Positions 6,242 through 12,510 of a stretch of DNA of 12,510 nucleotides are shown here, piece after piece. The stretch is from Thalassospiraceae bacterium. GTDB taxonomy: Bacteria > Pseudomonadota > Alphaproteobacteria > Rhodospirillales > Magnetovibrionaceae. The position numbers and the translations under genes were made by a program. Each line of letters opens with the position of its first letter. Position 1 is the first letter of the stretch. Below the pieces are notes generated by a model. That model ran no database searches, had not been told where the DNA came from, and was given only the letters and a program-made list of their open reading frames with translations. The stretch lies in assembly GCA_030637205.1 (NCBI GenBank), contig DAOVVL010000024.1, forward strand, positions 1 to 12,510. Reading direction: 5' to 3'.

Positions 6242-6757
6242 ATGGACATCAAAGACCACATCCGCGGTATTCCCGATTTTCCCAAGCCGGGAATTTTGTT
6301 TTATGACATCTCGACCCTGCTGGCCCATCCCGATGCATGGCAGGTCGCCATGGGCAGAATGGCGCGCATGGTGGGTGCATGGCAGCCCGATGTTCTGGTC
6401 GGTATCGAATCGCGCGGCTTTCTGGTGGCGGCACCCCTGGCGTTAAAGCTTGGCTGCGGGTTCGTGATGGCCCGTAAGCAGGGAAAACTGCCCGGTGGCA
6501 TCGTATCGTATGAATATGAACTTGAATACGGTTCGGACACGATCGAAATACAAGATGATGCCATCCCACCCGGCAAACGCGTGGTGATCCTCGACGATCT
6601 GCTGGCAACCGGTGGCACCATGAATGCAACGGTGGAACTGTGTAAAAAAGTTGGTGCCAACGTGGTCGGAACGGCAGCCATCATTGAGCTGAATTTCCTG
6701 AAAGGCCGCGACAGGTTCGACGTTCCATTTGATGCGCTGATCAGTTACGACGATTAA
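6242..6757 (+). CDS. apt: Adenine phosphoribosyltransferase
   Basis: This cytoplasmic purine-salvage enzyme makes AMP and pyrophosphate from adenine and PRPP. Its 171 residues are the usual length. The sequence shows the conserved N-terminal IRGIPDFPKPGILFYDIS (7-24), GIESRGFLVAAPLA (54-67), the flexible-loop region RKQGKLPG (78-85), and the PRPP-binding signature VVILDDLLATGGT (114-126) with the two aspartates before the phosphate loop. GAGG lies eight bases before the ATG. The gene follows the terminator of the second cytochrome gene and has its own candidate promoter. The Hpt gene starts 20 bases after its stop on the same strand and may be co-transcribed. Confidence 0.97.
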   Translation: MDIKDHIRGIPDFPKPGILFYDISTLLAHPDAWQVAMGRMARMVGAWQPDVLVGIESRGFLVAAPLALKLGCGFVMARKQGKLPGGIVSYEYELEYGSDTIEIQDDAIPPGKRVVILDDLLATGGTMNATVELCKKVGANVVGTAAIIELNFLKGRDRFDVPFDALISYDD

Positions 6758-6777
6758 CGACGATAACAAAGTGAGCC

Positions 6778-7161
6778 ATGCCCGATCGTGCCGCCATCAA
6801 ACAGTTTATCAAGGATGTCGGCGTTGACGCGGCGCTGGAACTGTTCGAGTTGTTCAAGACAGATGCGCAATACCGCTTAAGCGAAATCCAAGCGCACAAT
6901 CCAGCCGCAGAAGTGCCTGCCCAAAAGCAAAGCGATTTCAGGCGCCACGCACATTCGCTAAAGGGAATTTGCCGCAACTACGGCCTGCCTGATTCCGGCG
7001 ATCTGGCATACGCCCTTGAAACTGCAATTGATTCAGGCGACCGGGCCGCCATTGTTTCAGCTACTGAACACGTGCTGGCCGAAGTTCCGGGGGAAATAGA
7101 CGCCGCCATGAAGCTGGCCCATGAAATATTGAGTGAGCTGGCAGAACAACCGGGAAAATAG
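6778..7161 (+). CDS. Stand-alone Hpt (histidine phosphotransfer) protein, LuxU-like
   Basis: This small cytoplasmic phosphorelay protein of 127 residues is predicted to be all helical. The phosphotransfer signature is RRHAHSLKGICRNYG, in which H59 of HSLKG is the expected phospho-accepting histidine; the downstream glycine of the HxLKG-x5-G pattern is present. No kinase or receiver domain is attached. Its length and architecture match single-domain Hpt proteins such as LuxU. It lies 20 bases after apt on the same strand and ends only 11 bases from the stop of the convergent sigma-54-type response regulator, its obvious candidate partner. No histidine kinase is in the window, so the upstream donor must be encoded elsewhere. 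The ribosome site (GTGAG) is weak, which would fit coupling to apt. Confidence 0.87.
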   Translation: MPDRAAIKQFIKDVGVDAALELFELFKTDAQYRLSEIQAHNPAAEVPAQKQSDFRRHAHSLKGICRNYGLPDSGDLAYALETAIDSGDRAAIVSATEHVLAEVPGEIDAAMKLAHEILSELAEQPGK

Positions 7162-7172
7162 TTACGCGCTTT

Positions 7173-8618
7173 TTAAGATGCCCGGTCTTGCCACCCCTGG
7201 CGTTTGCGATAGATGGTGGATGCGGAAATTCCCAGCAGCGAGGCCGCCTTGGGCACGTTGTCGCCGCAAATCTCAATGGCATGTTCAATGGTTTCGCGCT
7301 CGGTTTCATCCAAGGGGCGAATGTCTGCTTCACTTAGAACCAAGGTGCGCAGGTTGGGCGCAGCAGCAGCGACAGCGGGGAAGTTCGCTTTTTTGGCGAT
7401 CGCGTCGCCGCCTTGTGAAAAGGCCTCAACCTTGCCAATGTAAGAATCAAGGGGTGCGGGCAGCATATCAGCCGTGACTTCTTCGCCGTCATTTAAAACC
7501 ACGATATTGCGGATCACATTTTGCAACTGGCGCACGTTGCCGGGCCACGTATAAGCATCGATCACGGCGCTGACCTCATCGGTGAAACGATCAAACGACT
7601 TGCCTTCCTCGACCGCATACTGGTTCAGCAATTCGCCGGCCAGCAACTGGGCGTCGCCACCTCGTTCACGAAGCGGCGGCATGGCAATGGGAATGACATG
7701 AAGGCGGTAAAACAAATCTTCGCGAAAGCGTTCTTCGGCAACTTCCACCAGTGGGTCTTTGTTGGTGGCGCAGACAAAACGAATGTCCGTTTCCTCGACC
7801 TTCGAAGCGCCAACCTGTTGAAAGGTTCCGGTTTGAACAAACCGCAGCAATTTGGTTTGCAGGGCCAGATCCATTTCGCAAATTTCATCGAGAAAAAGCG
7901 TGCCGCCATTGGCCTGCGCTGCCGCCCCGTCCCGCGATGCGATGGCGCCGGTAAAGGCCCCTTTGACGTGGCCGAATATCTCGCTTTCCATCAGGTCTTT
8001 GGGGATCGCGCCGCAGTTAATGGCAATGAACGGACCTGACTTTCTGGGGCCCTGGTCGTGGACCGCCTGGGCGCAGACTTCCTTGCCGGTGCCGCTTTCG
8101 CCGGTAATGAAAACGGTTGCCTTGCTGCTCGCAGCACTGTCGATGATGCGGTAAACGCGCTGCATCGCCAACGATGATCCCAAAAAGCCGCAATATTCCT
8201 GGCGGTCGATATCAGTGCGATAGGTCTCAACAATTTTGCTCAGGTTTTGGCGTTCCAGAACATTATCAATGGTCACAATCAGGCGGTCACGGGTGAACGG
8301 CTTGACCAGAAAATCCATGGCGCCCAGCCGCATGGCCTCAATCGCGACTTGCAGCGACGCATTGGCGGTAATCACGATCACCGCAGTGGGGGAATCCTGA
8401 TCGGACAGTTTTTTCAGAATATCCAGACCATCCATATCGGGCAGCATCAAATCCAGAAGCAACACATCGGGGGTTTGCTCAGCCATTGCCGCCAGCCCCT
8501 CGGTGCCGGTCTCGGTATGCACCAGATCATAGGGCTGGTCTTTCAGGTACGCTTCATAAGTGCGCGCCAGCGCCAGCGTATCCTCAATCATCAAAATGCG
8601 TGGATTGACGTTTAGCAA
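7173..8618 (-). CDS. Sigma-54-dependent response regulator, LuxO/NtrC class
   Basis: The protein has 481 residues in three domains. The receiver domain (about 7-122) has acidic pocket E12-D13, phospho-acceptor D56 in LLLDLMLPDMDG, T84 and K106. The AAA+ sigma-54 activator domain (about 143-375) has Walker A GESGTGKE (173-180), the sigma-54 contact loop GAFTGA (220-225), Walker B LFLDE (241-245), FREDLFYRLHVIP and WPGNVRQL. A Fis-type helix-turn-helix sits at about 440-475. The run GAIASRDGAAAQANGGTLFLDEICEMD is strikingly LuxO-like to my recollection. It should activate sigma-54 promoters when phosphorylated. I chose the TTG at 8618 because GGAGG lies nine bases upstream. It follows mutY by 65 bases on the same strand and converges on the Hpt gene. 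A variable alanine-rich linker lies between the AAA+ and DNA-binding domains. Confidence 0.94.
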   Translation of the reverse strand: MLNVNPRILMIEDTLALARTYEAYLKDQPYDLVHTETGTEGLAAMAEQTPDVLLLDLMLPDMDGLDILKKLSDQDSPTAVIVITANASLQVAIEAMRLGAMDFLVKPFTRDRLIVTIDNVLERQNLSKIVETYRTDIDRQEYCGFLGSSLAMQRVYRIIDSAASSKATVFITGESGTGKEVCAQAVHDQGPRKSGPFIAINCGAIPKDLMESEIFGHVKGAFTGAIASRDGAAAQANGGTLFLDEICEMDLALQTKLLRFVQTGTFQQVGASKVEETDIRFVCATNKDPLVEVAEERFREDLFYRLHVIPIAMPPLRERGGDAQLLAGELLNQYAVEEGKSFDRFTDEVSAVIDAYTWPGNVRQLQNVIRNIVVLNDGEEVTADMLPAPLDSYIGKVEAFSQGGDAIAKKANFPAVAAAAPNLRTLVLSEADIRPLDETERETIEHAIEICGDNVPKAASLLGISASTIYRKRQGWQDRAS

Positions 8619-8659
8619 TCTCTAAGCCCTCCAACAGCTTGAAGTTTTATGTAAGCAGA

Positions 8660-8721
8660 TTTTCGCATTTTGCGAGTGCTATTTTAGCCCTGCTTTTGCG
8701 CCACTGCGAAAACTTTTCGCA
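8660..8721. repeat. Cluster of TTTTCGCA/TGCGAAAA palindromes upstream of the response regulator gene
   Basis: TGCGAAAA-C-TTTTCGCA is a perfect 17-bp palindrome at 8705-8721, inside the last codons of mutY. A second dyad, TTTTCGCA-TTT-TGCGA, lies at 8660-8675 in the gap; it can extend through AGCA (8654-8657) and TGCT (8677-8680). The same octamer therefore occurs three times in 62 bases. The cluster is about 40-100 bases before the regulator's TTG on its coding strand, where an operator or enhancer would lie. A transcription-terminator role is less likely because no T-run follows on the minus strand. Confidence 0.5.
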
Positions 8722-9793
8722 TCACGCTGGGAAGTGCCTGTTTTTCAAGCTCATTTGCGCGATACCAGTCGCCGCCGGGAACCTCATCGGCGCGCCACGC
8801 CCCGGCCCAGCGCCCCCGCACAACCCCCAATTCCAGATGAAAATGGGTGAACGTGTGTTTAATGCGCGCCTCAAGCACCTGCCAGTCCCCGGCCTTGGGC
8901 AGCGTCTGACTGGCGAGGCGCAGGCCTTCGTCATTTCGCGACTGGGTACCAGCTTGCGTTGACCACTCAGTGGTGGGAAAGCCCATCATGCCGCCCAACA
9001 GCCCCTTTGGCGGGCGACGGACCAGCAACACGCCTTCCCCCCCATCGCGCTCGACCCAAAAGACCCAGCCCTTGCGGTGGGGTTTTGGTGTTTTTGGCGA
9101 ACGCACCGGCCACATTTCTGGCGTGGCCGAAGCGCCTGCGTGGCAACTTTTAAGCCACGGGCAAATGTCACATGCGGGATTTCGTGCCCGGCACACGGTG
9201 GCGCCCAGCTCCATGCACGCTTCGGCAAAGTCGCCGGGGCGCGCCTTGGGAACCATGCCCATCACCCGCGCGCCCACCTTCGCTTTGAGCTTGGCCGGCG
9301 GCCTGTCCAGACCATCCAGCCGCGCCACCACACGGACCACATTGCCGTCCACCGCAGCCGCCTTTCGCCCGAACGCAATGGCGGCGATGGCAGCGGCGCT
9401 GTAAGGCCCAATGCCAGGCAGCGCCAACAGGCCCGCTTCGCTGTCGGGAAACACCCCATCCAGTTCCAGCGAAACCTGGCGGGCACATTTCAACAAATTG
9501 CGCGCCCGCGCGTAATAGCCAAGCCCGGCCCACGCGACCATCACCGCATCATCGTCTGCACTGGCCAATTTGTGGACATTGGGCCAGTTTTTGAGGAATT
9601 TCAGGTAATACGGCGTTACGCTCACAACCTGGGTTTGCTGCAACATGACTTCGGACAGCCATACCCGGTAAGGATCGCGCGCCACCCCCGGCGCCGTGCG
9701 CCACGCCAGATCGCGGCGGTTGGCATCAAACCATTTGAGCAGCTGACGGCTGAGAACCGTGGGGTTGGTGTTATTTGATTTAGCTGACGCCAT
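8684..9793 (-). CDS. mutY: Adenine DNA glycosylase MutY
   Basis: This base-excision repair enzyme removes adenine mispaired with 8-oxoguanine. It has 369 residues from the ATG at 9793. The catalytic glutamate is E48 in LSEVMLQQTQV. The helix-hairpin-helix LLALPGIGPYSAAAIAAIAFG (122-142) leads to the catalytic aspartate D149 in VDGNV. The iron-sulfur loop is intact as C201-x6-C208-x2-C211-x5-C217. A Nudix-like C-terminal domain starts near 235 (GWVFWVERDGGEGVLLVRR) and includes HTFTHFHLEL, corresponding to the FSH loop that recognises 8-oxoguanine. The frame stays open upstream to 9901, but that extension would overlap the divergent DUF721 gene and does not look like MutY. The ribosome site is weak. 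The 17-bp palindrome at 8705-8721 lies in its last codons. Confidence 0.97.
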   Translation of the reverse strand: MASAKSNNTNPTVLSRQLLKWFDANRRDLAWRTAPGVARDPYRVWLSEVMLQQTQVVSVTPYYLKFLKNWPNVHKLASADDDAVMVAWAGLGYYARARNLLKCARQVSLELDGVFPDSEAGLLALPGIGPYSAAAIAAIAFGRKAAAVDGNVVRVVARLDGLDRPPAKLKAKVGARVMGMVPKARPGDFAEACMELGATVCRARNPACDICPWLKSCHAGASATPEMWPVRSPKTPKPHRKGWVFWVERDGGEGVLLVRRPPKGLLGGMMGFPTTEWSTQAGTQSRNDEGLRLASQTLPKAGDWQVLEARIKHTFTHFHLELGVVRGRWAGAWRADEVPGGDWYRANELEKQALPSVMRKVFAVAQKQG

Positions 9794-9818
9794 GTTTAAG
9801 CCGCAAAAACCTGAAAAA

Positions 9819-9851
9819 TTGAATACAATGATGTCTGACCCTACCATAGGG
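9819..9851 (+). promoter_or_regulatory. Candidate dciA promoter with a dyad over the -10 element
   Basis: TTGAAT (9819-9824), 17 bases, then TACCAT (9842-9847) gives a plausible sigma-70-like promoter reading toward the DUF721 gene, with a leader of about 24 bases. A dyad CCCTA-CCA-TAGGG (9839-9851) covers the -10. The 84-base gap must also hold the mutY promoter on the other strand, for which I see no good match. Confidence 0.4.
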
Positions 9852-9877
9852 CCAGCAACGATTGGACACCCGGCCTG

Positions 9878-10426
9878 ATGAACAACGCAAAAACTCCCCA
9901 AAAACCATACGCGAAATCAAAGGCTGGCTTTCGCCCCCGCAGACGGCGCTTTGGCGGGCCGCGGCTGCTTTCAAGTATGGTTGAGCGTATGACCAAGCCC
10001 ATCTTTGGCAAGCGCGGCTTCGCCCACGCCACCGTGGTCAACCAATGGCCCGATATTGTGGGCGCGGAAATGGCGGCGCTGAGCGCGCCGGAAAAGATCG
10101 TCTTTTCCAAAGACGGGGCTTCGGGTGGCATCTTGCATTTAAGAACCGTGACCGGCGGGCTGGCGACCGAGATCCAGCATCTGGAACCGCTGATACTGGA
10201 ACGCATCAACCAGCATTTTGGCTACAAAGCCGTGATCGGCCTGCGCATGACCCAGGGGCCGCTGCCGCCACGAGACGATGGGCCCCCGCCTGAGCCACGG
10301 CGTTTGAGCGCAAAAGAAGAAGAACATTTGAGCGAATCGCTCAGCAACGTGGACGATCCGGAAATCCGCGAGGCCCTCGCCCGGCTGGGGCGCTCAATTG
10401 CCGCGCGCCGGTCCGAAGAACCCTAA
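9878..10426 (+). CDS. dciA: DUF721 family protein (DciA-type replicative helicase operator)
   Basis: The 182-residue protein starts with a very basic N-terminus (MNNAKTPQKPYAKSKAGFRPRRRRFGG). The DUF721 core runs from about 30 to 125 and includes VVNQWPDIVGAEMAALSAPEKIVF and LHLRTVTGGLATEIQHLEPLILERINQHFGYKAVIGLRM, where the hydrophobic pattern of the family is easy to follow. The C-terminal tail is charged and likely disordered. DciA proteins are known to interact with and load the replicative helicase DnaB in bacteria lacking DnaC. The order mutY / DUF721 / DsbA-family / smc is, to my recollection, common in alphaproteobacteria and supports the assignment. There is no clear Shine-Dalgarno sequence before the ATG. 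The gene is divergent from mutY. Confidence 0.82.
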   Translation: MNNAKTPQKPYAKSKAGFRPRRRRFGGPRLLSSMVERMTKPIFGKRGFAHATVVNQWPDIVGAEMAALSAPEKIVFSKDGASGGILHLRTVTGGLATEIQHLEPLILERINQHFGYKAVIGLRMTQGPLPPRDDGPPPEPRRLSAKEEEHLSESLSNVDDPEIREALARLGRSIAARRSEEP

Positions 10427-10478
10427 AGCAAACACGTATAGACGCTTTATTTTTCAATTGATTAGCCCAATGCGCCAG

Positions 10479-10487
10479 TTATCCACA
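10479..10487 (+). promoter_or_regulatory. Perfect consensus DnaA box
   Basis: TTATCCACA matches the high-affinity DnaA box exactly. It lies 53 bases after the dciA stop and about 30 bases before the -35 of the DsbA-family promoter. I see no second exact box in the window and no AT-rich unwinding region beside it, so this is not an origin. It may be a regulatory or titration site, or chance (about a one in ten probability in a window this long). Confidence 0.45.
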
Positions 10488-10516
10488 TATTGTTGGGCCG
10501 GGCTTCGCCGGGGCGC

Positions 10517-10545
10517 TTGTGGTAAGTGCCATCAGTTCGTATATT
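10517..10545 (+). promoter_or_regulatory. Sigma-70-like promoter for the DsbA-family gene
   Basis: TTGTGG (10517-10522), a spacer of exactly 17 bases, and TATATT (10540-10545) form a good promoter. Transcription would start near 10552, giving a leader of about 24 bases with GGAGG just before the ATG at 10576. This also argues against the in-frame upstream start at 10519, which lies inside the promoter. Confidence 0.62.
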
Positions 10546-10575
10546 CTGCCATATCTTGTGGCGTTGGAGGATAAA

Positions 10576-11223
10576 ATGGCCAGATATGCCATTTCTTGGG
10601 GCTTTAAACCCCTGATATTTATGATTTTTGCATTGGTTCTGACGGCTCTGGCGCCGATGTCACAGGCCCGCGCCGAAATAGCCACGCTTGAAGAGGCGAT
10701 GTCGCTGAAAGTGCTGGGCGACCCGGCAGCACCAGTGGAAATGAACGAATATGCATCGCTGACCTGTTCGCATTGCGCCAACTTCCACAATGATGTGCTG
10801 CCCCAGATCAAGCGCGACTATATCGACACCGGCAAGGTCAAGCTGGTCTATCGCGACTTCCCACTGGATGATCTGGCGCTGGCCGCGTCCATGCTGGCCA
10901 GATGTTCGGGCAACGATAATTTCTTTCCCATGATCGGAACCCTGTTCAAATCCCAGGAAAACTGGGCGCGAGCTGAAAACCCGCTGCAGGCGCTGAACGG
11001 TATTTCGCGCATGATCGGCGGCATGAGCGAAGACGACGTGCAAGCGTGCCTTAAACAGAACGACCTGTTCTGGTTCCTTTCCGATGGCCGCACCACCGCT
11101 GGTGAAAGGCTGGGGATTAAATCGACCCCGAGCTTTGTCATCAACGGAACCATGGTGCCCGGCGCGCTGCCGTATGAAGATTTTAAAGATATCTTCGAAA
11201 AGGCGCTGGCTTCCAAACGCTGA
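10576..11223 (+). CDS. DsbA-family periplasmic thiol-disulfide oxidoreductase
   Basis: A 215-residue exported protein. The N-terminus has a positive start, a long hydrophobic stretch (about 11-28) and a likely signal cleavage after ARA at residue 33. The thioredoxin fold carries the redox motif C64-S-H-C67 (SLTCSHCANFH) and the cis-proline loop KSTPSFVING with P185, plus VYRDFPLDDLALAASMLARC typical of DsbA/Thioredoxin_4 proteins. It should oxidise or isomerise cysteines of exported proteins. The start is fixed by GGAGG five bases before the ATG and by the promoter just upstream. DsbA-like proteins of this length beside smc are, to my recollection, common in alphaproteobacteria. The gene ends 62 bases before smc with no terminator between, so some smc transcription may come from here. 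Confidence 0.92.
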   Translation: MARYAISWGFKPLIFMIFALVLTALAPMSQARAEIATLEEAMSLKVLGDPAAPVEMNEYASLTCSHCANFHNDVLPQIKRDYIDTGKVKLVYRDFPLDDLALAASMLARCSGNDNFFPMIGTLFKSQENWARAENPLQALNGISRMIGGMSEDDVQACLKQNDLFWFLSDGRTTAGERLGIKSTPSFVINGTMVPGALPYEDFKDIFEKALASKR

Positions 11224-11285
11224 GACTGTTAAATCGCTGACACGAACCCCAGGCCCACTAACCGCAAAGGCTGAGAAACAACAAC

Positions 11286-12510
11286 GTGCTTAAGTTTTCC
11301 AAACTTCGACTGCAAGGCTTCAAATCCTTCGTTGACCCGACCGAACTGATGATCGAGCCGGGCCTGACCGGTGTGGTCGGCCCCAACGGTTGTGGCAAAT
11401 CAAATCTTGTCGAAGCCCTGAAATGGGTCATGGGCGAAACCTCAGCCAAGCAAATGCGTGGCGGTGCCATGGACGATGTAATCTTTGGCGGATCATCCTC
11501 GCGCCCGTCGCGCAACGTCGCCGAAGTGGTTGTGCATCTGGACAATACATCGCGTAAGGCGCCCGCCATGTTCAACGATGCGGACGAACTGGAAGTGGTG
11601 CGCCGCATCGAGCGCGATAGCGGCTCAGCTTACCGGGTTAACGGCATGGACGTTCGCGCCAAGGACGTGCAGTTGTTATTTGCCGACGCCGCATCGGGTG
11701 CGCGTTCCACCGCATTGGTCAGCCAGGGCAAGATCGGTTCCATTATTTCATCAAAGCCGCAGGACCGGCGTTTGCTGTTGGAAGAAGCCGCCGGCATCAC
11801 CGGGCTGCATTCGCGTCGTCACGAAGCCGAGCTTCGCTTGCGCGGTGCCGAAACCAACCTTTCGCGTCTTGACGACATTCTGATCACGCTGGAATCACAA
11901 CTGCAAAGCCTGAAGAAACAATCGCGTCAGGCCAAACGCTATCGCAATATTTCCGACCTGATCCAAAAGGCAGAAGCCCTGCTGTATTTCATTCGCTGGA
12001 AAGCGGCCCTTGAAATTCTCAACGCCAATCAGGAAAAACTTAAATCTGCCGAAACCGTTGTCGCCAGCCTGACCAGCAACGTGGCCGCTGCCACCACGGC
12101 CCAGGCCGAAGCCGCCGAAGGTGTGCCTGAACTGCGCAACAAGGAAGCCGAAGCCGCCGCCGCGTTGCAACGCTTTACGCTTGCGCGTGAAGGTCTGGAC
12201 CGCGAAGCGGACCGCATCGAAGCCGCACGCCTTGACCGGGTGCATCGCCTTGAACAGGTCAAACATGACATCGCACGCGAACGCGAACTGGCCGAAGACG
12301 CAGCCGAAGCATCGCGTGGCCTTGCAAATGAACAGCGCCAGATCGAAGCCGCGCGCGAAGACGAAACCGAAACGCTTAGCACTTCCGAAAGCGCCTTAAG
12401 CGAGGCCAGCGCCGTGGTCGCCGGGATCGAAAGCAAGCTGGCTGAACTGACTGACCGCATCAGCGCACAGGATTCCGAGCGCGCCGGCCTGACCCACGCC
12501 GGCACCGAGC
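11286..12510 (+). CDS. smc: Chromosome segregation protein SMC, partial (N-terminal third)
   Basis: About 408 residues are visible and the frame is open to the right edge; SMC proteins are usually about 1150-1200 residues. The GTG start gives MLKFSKLRLQGFKSFVDPTEL, the canonical SMC beginning. Walker A is GPNGCGKSN (32-40), followed by LVEALKWVMGETSAKQMRGGAMDDVIFGG, a very conserved block. LVSQGKIGSII (144-154) and LLLEEAAGITGLHSRRHEAELRLRGAE follow before the coiled coil, which runs from about 170 to the edge and is rich in A, E, K, R and L. The C-terminal half of the coil, the hinge and the signature/Walker B head lie outside the window. The protein forms the ScpAB-SMC condensin that organises and segregates the chromosome. 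The ribosome site is weak (AAAGG, 12 bases upstream). Confidence 0.96.
   Translation, partial: MLKFSKLRLQGFKSFVDPTELMIEPGLTGVVGPNGCGKSNLVEALKWVMGETSAKQMRGGAMDDVIFGGSSSRPSRNVAEVVVHLDNTSRKAPAMFNDADELEVVRRIERDSGSAYRVNGMDVRAKDVQLLFADAASGARSTALVSQGKIGSIISSKPQDRRLLLEEAAGITGLHSRRHEAELRLRGAETNLSRLDDILITLESQLQSLKKQSRQAKRYRNISDLIQKAEALLYFIRWKAALEILNANQEKLKSAETVVASLTSNVAAATTAQAEAAEGVPELRNKEAEAAAALQRFTLAREGLDREADRIEAARLDRVHRLEQVKHDIARERELAEDAAEASRGLANEQRQIEAAREDETETLSTSESALSEASAVVAGIESKLAELTDRISAQDSERAGLTHAGTE

Noticed and set aside
7521..8039. A 172-codon open frame on the plus strand
   Set aside because: Antisense to the AAA+ domain of the response regulator, a common artefact of GC-rich coding DNA; no domain or ribosome site supports it.
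8654..8680. Sigma-54 -24/-12 promoter for the response regulator
   Set aside because: TAGCAC on the minus strand resembles the -24 element but lacks the GG dinucleotide and no proper GC follows at -12.
9077..9778. A 233-codon open frame on the plus strand
   Set aside because: It lies antisense within mutY, whose catalytic residues and iron-sulfur cysteines are intact on the other strand; the antisense protein has no recognisable domain.
9794..9901. N-terminal extension of MutY by 36 residues
   Set aside because: It would overlap the start of the divergent dciA gene and its promoter, and the extra residues are unlike MutY N-termini.
10519..10575. Upstream in-frame start of the DsbA-family protein
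   Set aside because: It lies inside the promoter and would put 19 residues before a well-formed signal peptide; the ATG at 10576 has GGAGG at ideal spacing.

Overview
The window looks like an ordinary chromosomal stretch of an alphaproteobacterium, probably a Rhodospirillales-like or marine relative. This is inferred from the gene order mutY / DUF721 (DciA) / DsbA-family / smc, from the SMC N-terminus, from c2-type cytochromes and from a moderately GC-rich, GCC/GGC-heavy codon style. No mobile element, phage gene, tRNA, rRNA or CRISPR array is visible. There is no gene-free stretch longer than 300 bases.

Left part (1-3725), envelope glycan genes. A class I SAM methyltransferase, cut by the window edge, lies immediately downstream of a membrane-bound family 2 glycosyltransferase; both are on the minus strand and are probably one transcription unit. 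Divergent from them is a GT39/PMT-like multi-spanning glycosyltransferase. The shared upstream region carries four degenerate 11-bp tandem units. A GT2 that loads a polyprenyl phosphate and a PMT-type enzyme that uses such a lipid-linked sugar would make a coherent pair, but this is inference. A 46-codon gene for a tiny C-terminally anchored membrane protein follows.

Middle part (3814-6757), periplasm and respiration. A TRAP-type (DctP/TakP-like) solute-binding protein has no visible permease partner and appears membrane-tethered. It is followed by a terminator, then two tandem paralogous monohaem c-type cytochromes. Each cytochrome gene has its own terminator, and the second has an FNR/CRP-family-like dyad upstream. 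Then comes apt (adenine salvage), with a dyad over its candidate promoter.

Signalling part (6778-8618). An Hpt phosphotransfer protein, co-directional with apt, converges tail to tail on a sigma-54-type response regulator of the LuxO/NtrC class. The two resemble the LuxU/LuxO pair of vibrios in domain content. No histidine kinase is in view. Upstream of the regulator sits a cluster of TTTTCGCA-type palindromes that extends into the 3' end of mutY.

Right part (8684-12510), genome maintenance. mutY (minus) is divergent from a DUF721/DciA gene, a DsbA-family thiol oxidoreductase with a good sigma-70-like promoter, and the 5' third of smc, which runs off the right edge. A perfect consensus DnaA box lies between dciA and the DsbA gene.

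I found no clear undescribed system. The most interesting items are the convergent LuxU/LuxO-like phosphorelay with its palindrome cluster, the regulatory dyad of the second cytochrome, the tethered orphan TRAP binding protein and the small membrane protein.
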